64,000 nt of DNA from Salipiger pentaromativorans (GTDB lineage Bacteria > Pseudomonadota > Alphaproteobacteria > Rhodobacterales > Rhodobacteraceae): positions 49,678-113,677 of the forward strand of contig NZ_JAMDHK010000017.1 in the NCBI RefSeq assembly GCF_024721115.1. Direction: 5' to 3'. The translations under genes were made by a program, and so were the position numbers. Shown piece by piece: positions 38,438 through 47,971 of the stretch. How positions within the stretch are numbered: the first letter of the stretch is position 1; each line of letters opens with the position of its first letter. The notes under the pieces are model-generated. The model saw nothing but the letters and a program-made list of their open reading frames with translations. It did not search any database and was not told the origin of the DNA.

Positions 38438-39177
38438 CTCCGTCGTCCGATCTTTGGAATCGAGGTGGTGTCGCGGTAGCGGATTGCCGGGTGCGGCGGA
38501 TGTCCCCGGGTCCGGTTCCAGAAGGCGGGGCCGCCGCGCCGCAGCCAGACCGGAACGGTGAGCGCCATGCCGGCGACGAAGCCGCCCAGATGCGCCCAAT
38601 AGGCCACCCCGCCGCCATCGGCCGTGCTGCCGAGCCCGCCGAAGACCTGTAGCGCGAACCAGACGGCGAGTACGATCCAGGCGGGGATCGGCAGGATCTT
38701 GAAGAAGATGATCAGGATCACGAGGATATCGACCCGCGCGCGCGGGAAGAGCAGCAGATAGCCGCCCATCACCCCGGCGATGGCGCCGGAGGCGCCGACC
38801 GTCGGCACTGGCGAAAAGGGCGCGGCGAGGTAATGTGCCAGCGCCGCGATCACGCCGCAGGCCAGGTAGAAGCCCAGGAACGGCCCGTGGCCCATCTCGT
38901 CCTCGATATTGTCGCCGAAGATGAAGAGGAACAGCATGTTGCCGGCCAGATGCGCGAGCCCGCCATGCAGGAACATCGAGGTGACCATGCCGGTCAGCCC
39001 GTCGCCCTGGCTGACCAGCGCGGGGATCAGGGCCCAGTCGTAGAAGAAGGCACTCAGCGCGCGGGGCTGCTGGAACAGCGACCAGTAGCTGATGAAGATG
39101 ACGATATTCGCCACGATCAGCCCGTAGGTGACATAGGGCGTGCGGCCCGAGGGGTTGTGATCGCGGATCGGAAACAT
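38434..39177 (-). CDS. Rhomboid-family intramembrane serine protease
   Basis: A 247-residue membrane protein with about six helices. The catalytic Ser is in VGASGAIAGVMGGYL, the His in VAYWAHLGGFVAGMAL, and the oxyanion-side HGGLAHLAGNMLFLFIFG matches the rhomboid HxxxHxxxN pattern. It cleaves membrane proteins within the lipid bilayer. ATG 39177 is preferred over an upstream start that would add three residues. It is coupled to the GFA gene. Confidence 0.93.
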   Translation of the reverse strand: MFPIRDHNPSGRTPYVTYGLIVANIVIFISYWSLFQQPRALSAFFYDWALIPALVSQGDGLTGMVTSMFLHGGLAHLAGNMLFLFIFGDNIEDEMGHGPFLGFYLACGVIAALAHYLAAPFSPVPTVGASGAIAGVMGGYLLLFPRARVDILVILIIFFKILPIPAWIVLAVWFALQVFGGLGSTADGGGVAYWAHLGGFVAGMALTVPVWLRRGGPAFWNRTRGHPPHPAIRYRDTTSIPKIGRRR

Positions 39178-39261
39178 CGCCCTCACCTTGGCGCGGAAAT
39201 GCCCCGCGTCAAGGTCTGGTATCGCTTCGCCGGGCGCGGCGCAGGGCCGCGCCCACCGCGG

Positions 39262-42200
39262 TTACATATTGCCGCCAAGCAGCGCGGCATTGCCGCCCGA
39301 GGCGGTGGTGTCGATGCAGACATGGCGCTCGGCCCGCGCATGGCCCTTGTCGGGCTGGCCGGTGATCAGCGCCAGGATCGGCCCGGCGCGGCCCGCAAGC
39401 GCGCGGCGGTAGGCGCGGGCGCCATCCTCGTCGCCCCACCAGATCGCCGCCGAAAAGCCGCCGAGCGTTGCCAGCGCCTCGGGCGGCACCTTGCCATGCG
39501 AGACCACCGCCACGCCGCCCAGCTTGCGGATCGCGTCGGCCTGTGCTGCCGCGCAATCCGAGCCGGGGCCGAGGCAAAGCACCGGCGGGCGGGCGTGGGT
39601 GGTGTACTGGTTCGCCTCGCCGGTCGGGCCGGGCAGTTCGGAGGTCACCGGTCCCGGTGCGCGGCCCGCGATGGCCAGCGCGGCGTCCAGCCGCTCGGCC
39701 ACGTCCTTTGTGGACCAGTTGCCCACCGGCCCCCGATGGGCATGGGCGCGGAAGCGGTCGCAGTAAAGCGGCCCGCCAGCCTTGGGGCCGGTGCCGGAAA
39801 GACCCTCTCCGCCAAAGGGCTGACTGCCCACGATGGCGCCGATCTGGTTGCGGTTCACATAGATGTTGCCCGCGTTCACGCGCTCGGTCACATGCTGCAC
39901 CCGGTCGTCGATGCGGGTCTGAAGGCCAAAGGTCAGCCCGTAGCCCGTGGCGTTGATCGCGTCGATCACCGCATCCAGCTCGCCGGATTTGAAGGTGGCG
40001 AGATGCAGGACGGGGCCAAAGATCTCGCGCTCCAGATCGGCGATGCCGCCCACCCTGATCAGCGCCGGGCCGATGAAATGGCCCTCGGCGGGCACGTCGA
40101 TCTGTTTCAGCAGGCGGCCGTCGGCGCGGGCGGCCTCGACATAACCCGCGATGCCCGCATGCGCCTCGGCGTCGATCACCGGGCCGAGGTCGGTCGACAG
40201 ATCCCAGGGCAGGCCGGGGCAGAGCGCCTCCATGGCGCCGGTGAGCATCTCGGTGAAATGCGGCGCGATGTCCTCCTGTACGTAGAGGCAGCGCAGCGCG
40301 GAGCAGCGCTGGCCCGCCGACTGGAAGGCGGATTCGACGATGGCACGCACCGCCTGTTCCGGCAGCGCCGTGCTGTCGACGATCATCGCGTTCAGCCCGC
40401 CGGTTTCGGCGATGAACGGCGTGCCGGGGGCGAGATGTTCGGCGATGGAGCGGTGGATGATCTGCGCGGTCTCGGTCGAGCCGGTGAAGGCCACGCCCGC
40501 CACATGCGGGTCGGAGGTCAGCGCCGCGCCCACGTCACCCGCGCCGGGCAGCAGTTGCAGTGCCGTGGCGGGCACGCCCGCCTCGTGCAGCAGCTGCACC
40601 GCGCGCCAGGCGATGAGCGGCGTCTGTTCGGCGGGTTTCGCCAGCACCGCGTTGCCGGTGGCGAGCGCCGCCGCGATCTGGCCGGTGAAGATCGCCAGCG
40701 GGAAGTTCCAGGGCGAGATGCAGGCAAAGACGCCCTGCGGCGCTGCGGCGCTGTCGAGAGCGCGGGCGGCGTAGTAGCGCAGGAAATCCACGGCCTCACG
40801 CAGCTCGGCCACGGCGTCGAGCTGGGTTTTGCCGGCCTCGCGGTGCAGCAGGGCGAAGATCTCGCCGAATTGCGCCTCGAAGAGATCGGCGGCAGCGTTG
40901 AGCGCGGCGGCGCGCTCGGCCGGCGGGGCCTGCCAGGGGCGGGCAGCGGCGGCGGCGATGGCGACGGTCTCGGGGGTGGCCCAGGCGGCGCTGCCCAGCG
41001 TGTCGGTGGGATCGGCGGGGTTCACGAGCGCCTCTTCGGCGCCGCGCGGCGCCTCCTCGGCGGTGATCGGTGCCGCACGCCAGAGATGCGTGCGGAACGG
41101 CACGCGGGCGGCGTCGATCGCGCTCAGCGTCGGGCGGTGGGTCAGGTCGAAACCCCTGGAGTTGGGCCGCTCGGGCTGGAACAGCTCGGGGCCACGGGCG
41201 AGCGGGCGGCTGTCGGCGGCCTCGAACGGGTCGGCAGCCACAACCTCCGGCGGCACCTCCTCATCGACGATCTGGTTCACGAAGGAGGAGTTGGCGCCGT
41301 TCTCAAGCAGCCGCCGCACCAGATAGGCGAGCAGGTCGCGGTGCGCGCCCACCGGCGCATAGATGCGGCAGCGGGTGTCCGACTGCGACTTGATGAGATC
41401 GTGCAGCACCTCGCCCATGCCGTGCAGGCGCTGGAACTCGAACGCGCCCTTGTCGCCCGCCATATGCAGCACGGCGGCGACCGTATGGGCGTTGTGCGTG
41501 GCGAATTGCGGATAGATCCGGTCGGTCATGCCCAGAAGCTTGCGGGCATTGGCGATATAGGACACGTCGCTGTGCGGTTTCGAGGTGAAGACCGGGAACC
41601 CTTCGAGCCCCATCACCTGCGCGCGCTTGATTTCGGTGTCCCAATAGGCACCTTTCACCAGCCGCACCATGATGCGCCGGTCATAGGTTTCGGCCATGGC
41701 ATAAAGCCAGTCGATGGCCTCGGCGGCGCGCAGCCCGTAGGCCTGCACCACCACGCCGAACCCGTCCCAGCCCGCCAGAGACGACGAGGCAAAGGCCGCG
41801 CCGATCACATCCAGCGAGAGCGACAGGCGGTCGGCCTCCTCCGCGTCGATGTTGAGCCCGATCCCGGCGGCGGCGGCCTGCTCGCACAGCTGCAGCAGGC
41901 GCGGCACGAGCACCTTCATGACCTCGTCGTATTGCCCCTCCTCATAGCGCGCAAAAAGCGCCGAGAGCTTGACCGAGATGCCGGGATTGTCGCGGATGTC
42001 GTTCGATGTCGCCGCCCCCGCGATGGCGGAGATCGCCTTGGCATAGGCGTCGAGATAGCGCAGCGCGTCGGCCTCGGTGCGCGCGGCCTCGCCCAGCATG
42101 TCGTAGCTGTAGGTGTAGCCTTTGGCCTCCATGGCACTGCCGCGCTTCATGGCTTTCCGGATCGTCTCGCCCAGCACGAATTGCGCGCCCATCTCCTTCA

Positions 42201-42696
42201 TGGCGCGGCCCACGGCGGTGCGGATCACCGGCTCGCCCAGCCGCTTCACGGCGTTGCGCAGATGGCCGGCGGGGCCGGGGCGCTGCGCCGGGTCGAGCAC
42301 CTTGCCGGTCAGCATCAGCGCCCAAGTCGAGGCGTTGACCAGCGGCGAGGTGGAGCGCCCCATGTGCCTGCCCCAGTCCGAGGGGGCGATCTTGTCCTCG
42401 ATCAGCGCGTCGATGGTTTCGGCATCCGGCACCCGCAGCAGCGCCTCGGCCAGACACATGAGCGCGATACCCTCGTCGGTCGAGAGCCCGTATTCGGCCA
42501 GAAAGACCTCCATCAGACCGGGCTTGGAACTGCCCCGGATGTCGCGCACCAGCTGCGCGGCGCGGGCGCCGATGGCGGCGCGGTCCTCGGGCGTCAGCGC
42601 CGCCTGATCGCGCAGCCGCGCCAGCGTCGAGGCCTCGTCGGCATAGGTGTTGAGGTCGATCTGCGCACGCAGGTCGGGGGCGATGATTTCGGGCAT
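39262..42696 (-). CDS. putA: Bifunctional proline dehydrogenase / P5C dehydrogenase PutA
   Basis: A 1,144-residue two-step enzyme that turns proline into glutamate. The FAD proline dehydrogenase barrel covers about residues 60-470 (VRLVKGAYWDTEIKRAQ, RCRIYAPVGAHRDLLAYLVR). The NAD aldehyde dehydrogenase domain follows, with catalytic Glu in ETGGLNAMIVD and Cys in SAGQRCSALRCLYV. A C-terminal ALDH-like tail is present. There is no ribbon-helix-helix at the N-terminus, so it is not self-regulating. The divergent putR gene supplies control. Confidence 0.96.
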   Translation of the reverse strand: MPEIIAPDLRAQIDLNTYADEASTLARLRDQAALTPEDRAAIGARAAQLVRDIRGSSKPGLMEVFLAEYGLSTDEGIALMCLAEALLRVPDAETIDALIEDKIAPSDWGRHMGRSTSPLVNASTWALMLTGKVLDPAQRPGPAGHLRNAVKRLGEPVIRTAVGRAMKEMGAQFVLGETIRKAMKRGSAMEAKGYTYSYDMLGEAARTEADALRYLDAYAKAISAIAGAATSNDIRDNPGISVKLSALFARYEEGQYDEVMKVLVPRLLQLCEQAAAAGIGLNIDAEEADRLSLSLDVIGAAFASSSLAGWDGFGVVVQAYGLRAAEAIDWLYAMAETYDRRIMVRLVKGAYWDTEIKRAQVMGLEGFPVFTSKPHSDVSYIANARKLLGMTDRIYPQFATHNAHTVAAVLHMAGDKGAFEFQRLHGMGEVLHDLIKSQSDTRCRIYAPVGAHRDLLAYLVRRLLENGANSSFVNQIVDEEVPPEVVAADPFEAADSRPLARGPELFQPERPNSRGFDLTHRPTLSAIDAARVPFRTHLWRAAPITAEEAPRGAEEALVNPADPTDTLGSAAWATPETVAIAAAAARPWQAPPAERAAALNAAADLFEAQFGEIFALLHREAGKTQLDAVAELREAVDFLRYYAARALDSAAAPQGVFACISPWNFPLAIFTGQIAAALATGNAVLAKPAEQTPLIAWRAVQLLHEAGVPATALQLLPGAGDVGAALTSDPHVAGVAFTGSTETAQIIHRSIAEHLAPGTPFIAETGGLNAMIVDSTALPEQAVRAIVESAFQSAGQRCSALRCLYVQEDIAPHFTEMLTGAMEALCPGLPWDLSTDLGPVIDAEAHAGIAGYVEAARADGRLLKQIDVPAEGHFIGPALIRVGGIADLEREIFGPVLHLATFKSGELDAVIDAINATGYGLTFGLQTRIDDRVQHVTERVNAGNIYVNRNQIGAIVGSQPFGGEGLSGTGPKAGGPLYCDRFRAHAHRGPVGNWSTKDVAERLDAALAIAGRAPGPVTSELPGPTGEANQYTTHARPPVLCLGPGSDCAAAQADAIRKLGGVAVVSHGKVPPEALATLGGFSAAIWWGDEDGARAYRRALAGRAGPILALITGQPDKGHARAERHVCIDTTASGGNAALLGGNM

Positions 42697-42772
42697 GATG
42701 AACTCCGGTGATTTTCCCCATGATACAGTGGTGTTTGAAGTCGAATTGCCTTATTGATGGCGAAACGACATA

Positions 42773-42789
42773 ATTTTTCACCGAAAAAT
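42773..42789. promoter_or_regulatory. Likely PutR operator between putA and putR
   Basis: A perfect dyad, ATTTTTC-ACC-GAAAAAT, lies in the AT-rich 105-base putA-putR spacer. Its size and symmetry fit an Lrp/AsnC-type site, and it is 12 bases before the putR start, so it probably also serves autoregulation. Confidence 0.6.
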
Positions 42790-42801
42790 GCGGGAATCTC
42801 C

Positions 42802-43290
42802 ATGCTAGATGACTTCGAGGAATTCGACCGGTTCGACCGCGCGATTCTGACCACGCTTGCGGGCGAGGGCCGCATCTCGATCACCGAGCTGGCCAAGCGC
42901 ATCGGCCTGTCGAAAAGCCCCACCCAGGCGCGGCTGAGGCGGCTGGAAGAACTTGGGGTGATCCGCGGCTACCGCGCGATCCTCGACCCGATCCGGCTGG
43001 GGCTCGATCATGTGGCCTTTGTCGAGGTGCGGATGCTGGACACGCGCGAGAGCTCGCTGGCGGCGTTCAACGCGGCGGTGGCGGCGATTCCCGAGATCGA
43101 GCAGGTGCATCTGATCGCCGGGAATTTCGACTATCTGCTCAAGGTGCGCACCGCCGATATGCGCAGCTACCGGCGGGTTCTGGCGGAAAAGATCTCGACC
43201 CTGCCGCATGTCTCGGCCACCTCGACCTATGTGGCGATGCAGGCGGTCAAGGAGGACGGGCTGGCCCAGGCGCCGGGTGTCACCGGCTGA
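42802..43290 (+). CDS. putR: Lrp/AsnC-family regulator of proline use
   Basis: A 162-residue Lrp-type regulator. The N-terminal HTH (FDRAILTTLAGEGRISITEL, then RIGLSKSPTQARLRRLEELG) is followed by the RAM ligand domain (VEVRMLDTRESSLAAFN, HLIAGNFDYLLKVRTADM). It lies divergent to putA, the position of PutR in other alphaproteobacteria, where it activates putA in the presence of proline. ATG 42802 is chosen with GGGAA upstream. An ATG at 42757 would extend it by 15 residues through the operator and has no ribosome site. Confidence 0.93.
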   Translation: MLDDFEEFDRFDRAILTTLAGEGRISITELAKRIGLSKSPTQARLRRLEELGVIRGYRAILDPIRLGLDHVAFVEVRMLDTRESSLAAFNAAVAAIPEIEQVHLIAGNFDYLLKVRTADMRSYRRVLAEKISTLPHVSATSTYVAMQAVKEDGLAQAPGVTG

Positions 43291-43357
43291 CGTAGGGTCA
43301 AGGGTCGGTTCTATGCTAGTCACAGGGACAGGATGGAGACGGAAAGGGCAGGGCGGG

Positions 43358-43792
43358 ATGTGGATGCGGATTGCGGGATGGGGACTGGCGCTGTCGCTGG
43401 CGGGGGCCGCGATGGCCGATGAGCCGGTGGGGCCGCTCTGGCAGGTGGTGGCGCTGGACGGGCGGGATGCCGAGGCGCCGGTGCCCGAGATGCGGTTCGA
43501 CGAGGCAGGCCGTCTGGCCGGCACGGGCGGCTGCAACCGGTATCGCGCGAGCGTCGGGATCGACGGCGGCGCGATGCGGATCGAGGGGACGATGGCGACG
43601 CGCATGTTCTGCGGTCCGGCGGTGATGGCGCAGGAACAGGCGTTTTTCGCGCTGCTGGCACAGGTGGACGGCTGGCAAATTGCGGCGCCCGACCGGCTTG
43701 CGCTGTTCGCAGGCGCGCGCGTGGTGATCGAGGCCAGGCGCGGCCCGCCGGCTCTGGCCAATCCTTCGGATTTGCGGCAAGACAAGCGCTGA
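43358..43792 (+). CDS. META-domain (HslJ-like) secreted protein
   Basis: A 144-residue protein with a Sec signal (RIAGWGLALSLAGAAMA followed by DEP) and a META/DUF306 domain, known from the E. coli heat-induced envelope protein HslJ. The core motif MRFDEAGRLAGTGGCNRYRA is near residue 45, and MFCGPAVMAQEQAFFALL gives the second conserved Cys. Its exact role is unknown. The tRNA-Leu gene starts at the base after its stop codon, so its transcript must run into the tRNA or end within it. Confidence 0.85.
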   Translation: MWMRIAGWGLALSLAGAAMADEPVGPLWQVVALDGRDAEAPVPEMRFDEAGRLAGTGGCNRYRASVGIDGGAMRIEGTMATRMFCGPAVMAQEQAFFALLAQVDGWQIAAPDRLALFAGARVVIEARRGPPALANPSDLRQDKR

Positions 43793-43876
43793 GCCCGCGT
43801 GGTGGAATGGTAGACACAGGGGACTTAAAATCCCCAGCCTTCGGGCGTACCGGTTCGAGTCCGGTCGCGGGTACCA
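43793..43876 (+). tRNA. tRNA-Leu (anticodon UAA)
   Basis: An 84-base tRNA including the encoded CCA. The acceptor GCCCGCG pairs with CGCGGGT (first pair G-U). The anticodon stem GGGGA/TCCCC holds loop CTTAAAA with anticodon TAA at 43826-43828. A variable arm (GCCTTCGGGC) typical of leucine tRNA and the T arm CCGGTTCGAGTCCGG follow. Confidence 0.97.
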
Positions 43877-44009
43877 GCGCTTTTCCGACGCGCCTTTTCT
43901 GCATTGAACGGCGCCTGCATCGCATCGGCGCCCGCGCCCGCTCTGCATTGAGTCGCGCCGACGGGAGCGCTAGCATCGTGGGGCCGGGCGAGAACAGGAG
44001 GCCATCGCC

Positions 44010-44600
44010 ATGACATCCCGCATCGACCAGATCCTCGCAAAGATCGACGCGCTGCATGCCGAACTGGAAGAGGAGATCTCGCAGCGCCGGGCGGTGTTCC
44101 GCTACCGGATGGAGCACAACCGCGTGCGCTTCGAGATCGAGGCGCTGCGCCGCCAGCGGGCCTTGCGCATCGGGCTGCGGAGCTTTCTCGCGCGGGCAAA
44201 CCCGTGGCATATCCTCACCGCGCCGGTGATCTATTCGCTGATCCTGCCCTTTTCCCTGCTCGATCTGTTCGTGACGGTGTATCAGGCGATCTGCTTTCCC
44301 GCCTACGGGATCCCCAAGGTGAAGCGCCGCGATCATATCCGCATCGACCGCCATCATCTCGCCTATCTCAACGCGCTACAGAAGATGAACTGCATCTATT
44401 GCGGTTACTGCAACGGGCTGTTGTCCTATGTGACCGAGGTCGCCTCGCGGACCGAGGCGTTCTGGTGCCCGATCAAGCACGCCGCGCGGGTGTCGCAGCC
44501 GCATCACCGCTATGCGCATTTCATGGATTACGGCGACGCCGAAGGGTTCCAGGACGGGCTCGAGGCGTCGCGCCGCGCGGTCAGGCGCCGCGACGGCTAA
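44010..44600 (+). CDS. Conserved-looking membrane-associated CxxC protein of unknown function
   Basis: A 196-residue protein. The N-terminus is a charged coiled-coil helix (ILAKIDALHAELEEEISQRR). A membrane segment follows (ILTAPVIYSLILPFSLLDLF). The C-terminal half has NCIYCGYCNGLLSY and FWCPIKHAARVSQPHHRYAH. The four cysteines and nearby histidines suggest a metal or redox site, which I infer from spacing only. I do not recognise a named family. ACAGGAGG precedes the ATG. No operon partner is evident. Confidence 0.8.
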   Translation: MTSRIDQILAKIDALHAELEEEISQRRAVFRYRMEHNRVRFEIEALRRQRALRIGLRSFLARANPWHILTAPVIYSLILPFSLLDLFVTVYQAICFPAYGIPKVKRRDHIRIDRHHLAYLNALQKMNCIYCGYCNGLLSYVTEVASRTEAFWCPIKHAARVSQPHHRYAHFMDYGDAEGFQDGLEASRRAVRRRDG

Positions 44601-44652
44601 GCTGCAAGGCCCGGGGGCGCCGCCACGGTCTGGACATCCCTTCGGGGTGCCC

Positions 44653-44726
44653 TGAAAAGCCATGCGCCCAGGGGTTAGCTTTTCGGAAAAGCTATGCATT
44701 TCAGGAATACCCGTCCTGCGGAGCTT
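44653..44726. promoter_or_regulatory. Cluster of GAAAAGC half-sites before the CoA-transferase gene
   Basis: A perfect dyad TAGCTTTTC-G-GAAAAGCTA lies at 44676-44694. The half-site GAAAAGC recurs at 44654-44660 and, inverted, at 44719-44725. GAAAAGCYATGC is directly repeated 32 bases apart (44654 and 44686). CCTGAAA (44651) and TTTCAGG (44699) add another inverted pair. This looks like a multi-site operator 120-190 bases before the start. Confidence 0.5.
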
Positions 44727-44813
44727 TTCTCCATCTGGCAGGATCGCGGCGGGATTGCATAAATACCGCGCAAGTTTCGAACAATCTGCCGGCCCGGACC
44801 GTTATGGATATAA

Positions 44814-46358
<1,545 letters not shown>

Positions 46359-46376
46359 CCTGAGTTGACCGGCCCG

Positions 46377-46405
46377 GCGCCGGCCCGGTGCGACCGGGCT
46401 GGCGC
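46377..46405. terminator. Bidirectional terminator between the CoA-transferase and matB
   Basis: GCGCCGGCCCGG (46377-46388) pairs with CCGGGCTGGCGC (46394-46405) with one G-T pair and a five-base loop, between convergent stop codons. It lacks a T-run. Confidence 0.6.
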
Positions 46406-46417
46406 CTGCCTGTCGGC

Positions 46418-47971
46418 TCAGTCTCCCGCGCCGGCCTCGGCGTGGTCTGTGGGCTGGAAAGCCGCGGCATAGCGCTCGCGCAGCGCGTTTTTCTGGACCT
46501 TGCCCATGGTGTTGCGCGGCAGCGCCTCGATCAGTGCGTAGCGGCGCGGCTGCTTGAACCGGGCCAGCCGGGTTTCAAGGGCCGTGGCGATGGCGCCCGT
46601 GTCGGGCGTTGCGCCCGGTTCGGACACCAGAACCGCCAGCACGCTTTCTCCCAGATCCGGATGCGGCACGCCGATCACCGCGCTTTCGCGCACTCCCGGC
46701 TGTTCGTCGAGGATCAGCTCGACCTCCTTGGGATAGATGTTGTAGCCGCCCGAGATGATCAGGTCCTTGTTGCGGCCGACAATGATGACATAGCCGTCGG
46801 CATCCATGCTGCCCAGATCGCCGGTGAGAAAGAACCCGTCGGCGCGCAGCTCCGCGGCGGTCTTGTCGGGCATCTGCCAATAGCCCTTGAAGACGTTGCG
46901 CCCGCGCACCTCGATCAGCCCGATCTCGCCCTGGGGCAGCGGTTCGCCGGTCTCGGGGTCGGTGATCTTCAGCTCGACGCCGGGCAGGGGAAAGCCCACG
47001 GTGCCGGCGCGGCGCTCGCCCTCGTAGGGGTTCGAGGTGTTCATGTTGGTCTCGGTCATGCCGTAGCGTTCGAGGATGCGGTGGCCGGTGCGGGTTTCGA
47101 ACTGCACATGGGTGTCGGCCAGCAGCGGCGCCGAGCCGGAAATGAAAAGCCGCATATGCGCGGCCAGATCGCCGGTGAAGCGGGGATCGTCCAGCAGGCG
47201 GGTGTAGAAGGTGGGCACCCCCATCATTGTGGTGGCCTGCGGCAGCTGGGTCAGGATCTGGTCGAGATCGAATTTCGGCAGAAAGATCATCTGGCCGCCC
47301 ACCGCGAGGATCACGTTGGTCGCGACGAACAGCCCGTGGGTGTGGAAGATCGGCAGCGCGTGCAGCAGCACATCCTCGCCGGTGAAGCGCCAGTAATCGA
47401 CCAGCGTCTCGGCATTGGAGAGCAGATTGTCCTGTGTCAGCATCGCCCCCTTGGAGCGGCCCGTGGTGCCCGAGGTATAGAGAAAGGCGGCCAGGTCGTC
47501 GCGGTCGCGGGGCACGGTATCGAAGCGGCCGGGCCGTGTGGCGGCCTCGGCCATCAACGAGCCTTTGCCATCCGCGCCCAGCGTATCGGTCTGGCCACCG
47601 AGCGCGGCCATGATCGGGCGCAGCGCGGCTTCTTTCGCGCTGTCGCAGACCAGCAGCTTCGCACCGCTGTTCTCGACGAAATAGCGCAGCTCTTCGGACG
47701 TATAGGCGGTGTTGAGCGGCAGAAAGATCACCCCCGCCTGCACCGCCGCCGCGTAAAGCGCCAGTGCCTCGGGCGATTTCTCGACCTGCACCGCCATGCG
47801 GTCGCCGGGGGCGAGGCCCCGGTCCACCAGCACATGTGCGATGCGGGCGGCCATTTGCAGGAAGGCGGCATAGCTCAGCCGGCGCCCCTCCGGACAGGTC
47901 AGGAACGGGCGCTCCTGCCCGGCGTGTCGGGCGAAAAGCGTATCGTAAAGCGGGTTGGCCATATCCGTCAT
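46418..47971 (-). CDS. matB: Malonyl-CoA synthetase
   Basis: A 517-residue adenylate-forming enzyme that activates malonate or methylmalonate to the CoA thioester. The AMP-binding P-loop YTSGTTGRSKGAMLTQDN is near residue 168, RLFISGSAPLL and ERYGMTETNMNTSNPY are typical of MatB, GDLGSMDADGYV and the catalytic Lys near GKVQKNALRE close the enzyme. The first ATG overlaps the decarboxylase stop (ATGA). A second ATG at 47962 has a better-spaced GGAGGAGG, so either start is possible. Confidence 0.93.
   Translation of the reverse strand: MTDMANPLYDTLFARHAGQERPFLTCPEGRRLSYAAFLQMAARIAHVLVDRGLAPGDRMAVQVEKSPEALALYAAAVQAGVIFLPLNTAYTSEELRYFVENSGAKLLVCDSAKEAALRPIMAALGGQTDTLGADGKGSLMAEAATRPGRFDTVPRDRDDLAAFLYTSGTTGRSKGAMLTQDNLLSNAETLVDYWRFTGEDVLLHALPIFHTHGLFVATNVILAVGGQMIFLPKFDLDQILTQLPQATTMMGVPTFYTRLLDDPRFTGDLAAHMRLFISGSAPLLADTHVQFETRTGHRILERYGMTETNMNTSNPYEGERRAGTVGFPLPGVELKITDPETGEPLPQGEIGLIEVRGRNVFKGYWQMPDKTAAELRADGFFLTGDLGSMDADGYVIIVGRNKDLIISGGYNIYPKEVELILDEQPGVRESAVIGVPHPDLGESVLAVLVSEPGATPDTGAIATALETRLARFKQPRRYALIEALPRNTMGKVQKNALRERYAAAFQPTDHAEAGAGD

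Noticed and set aside
38833..42711. 1,292-codon plus-strand open frame opposite putA
   Set aside because: It is the antisense shadow of putA, His/Gly/Arg-rich with no family motif. High GC removes stop codons on the opposite strand.
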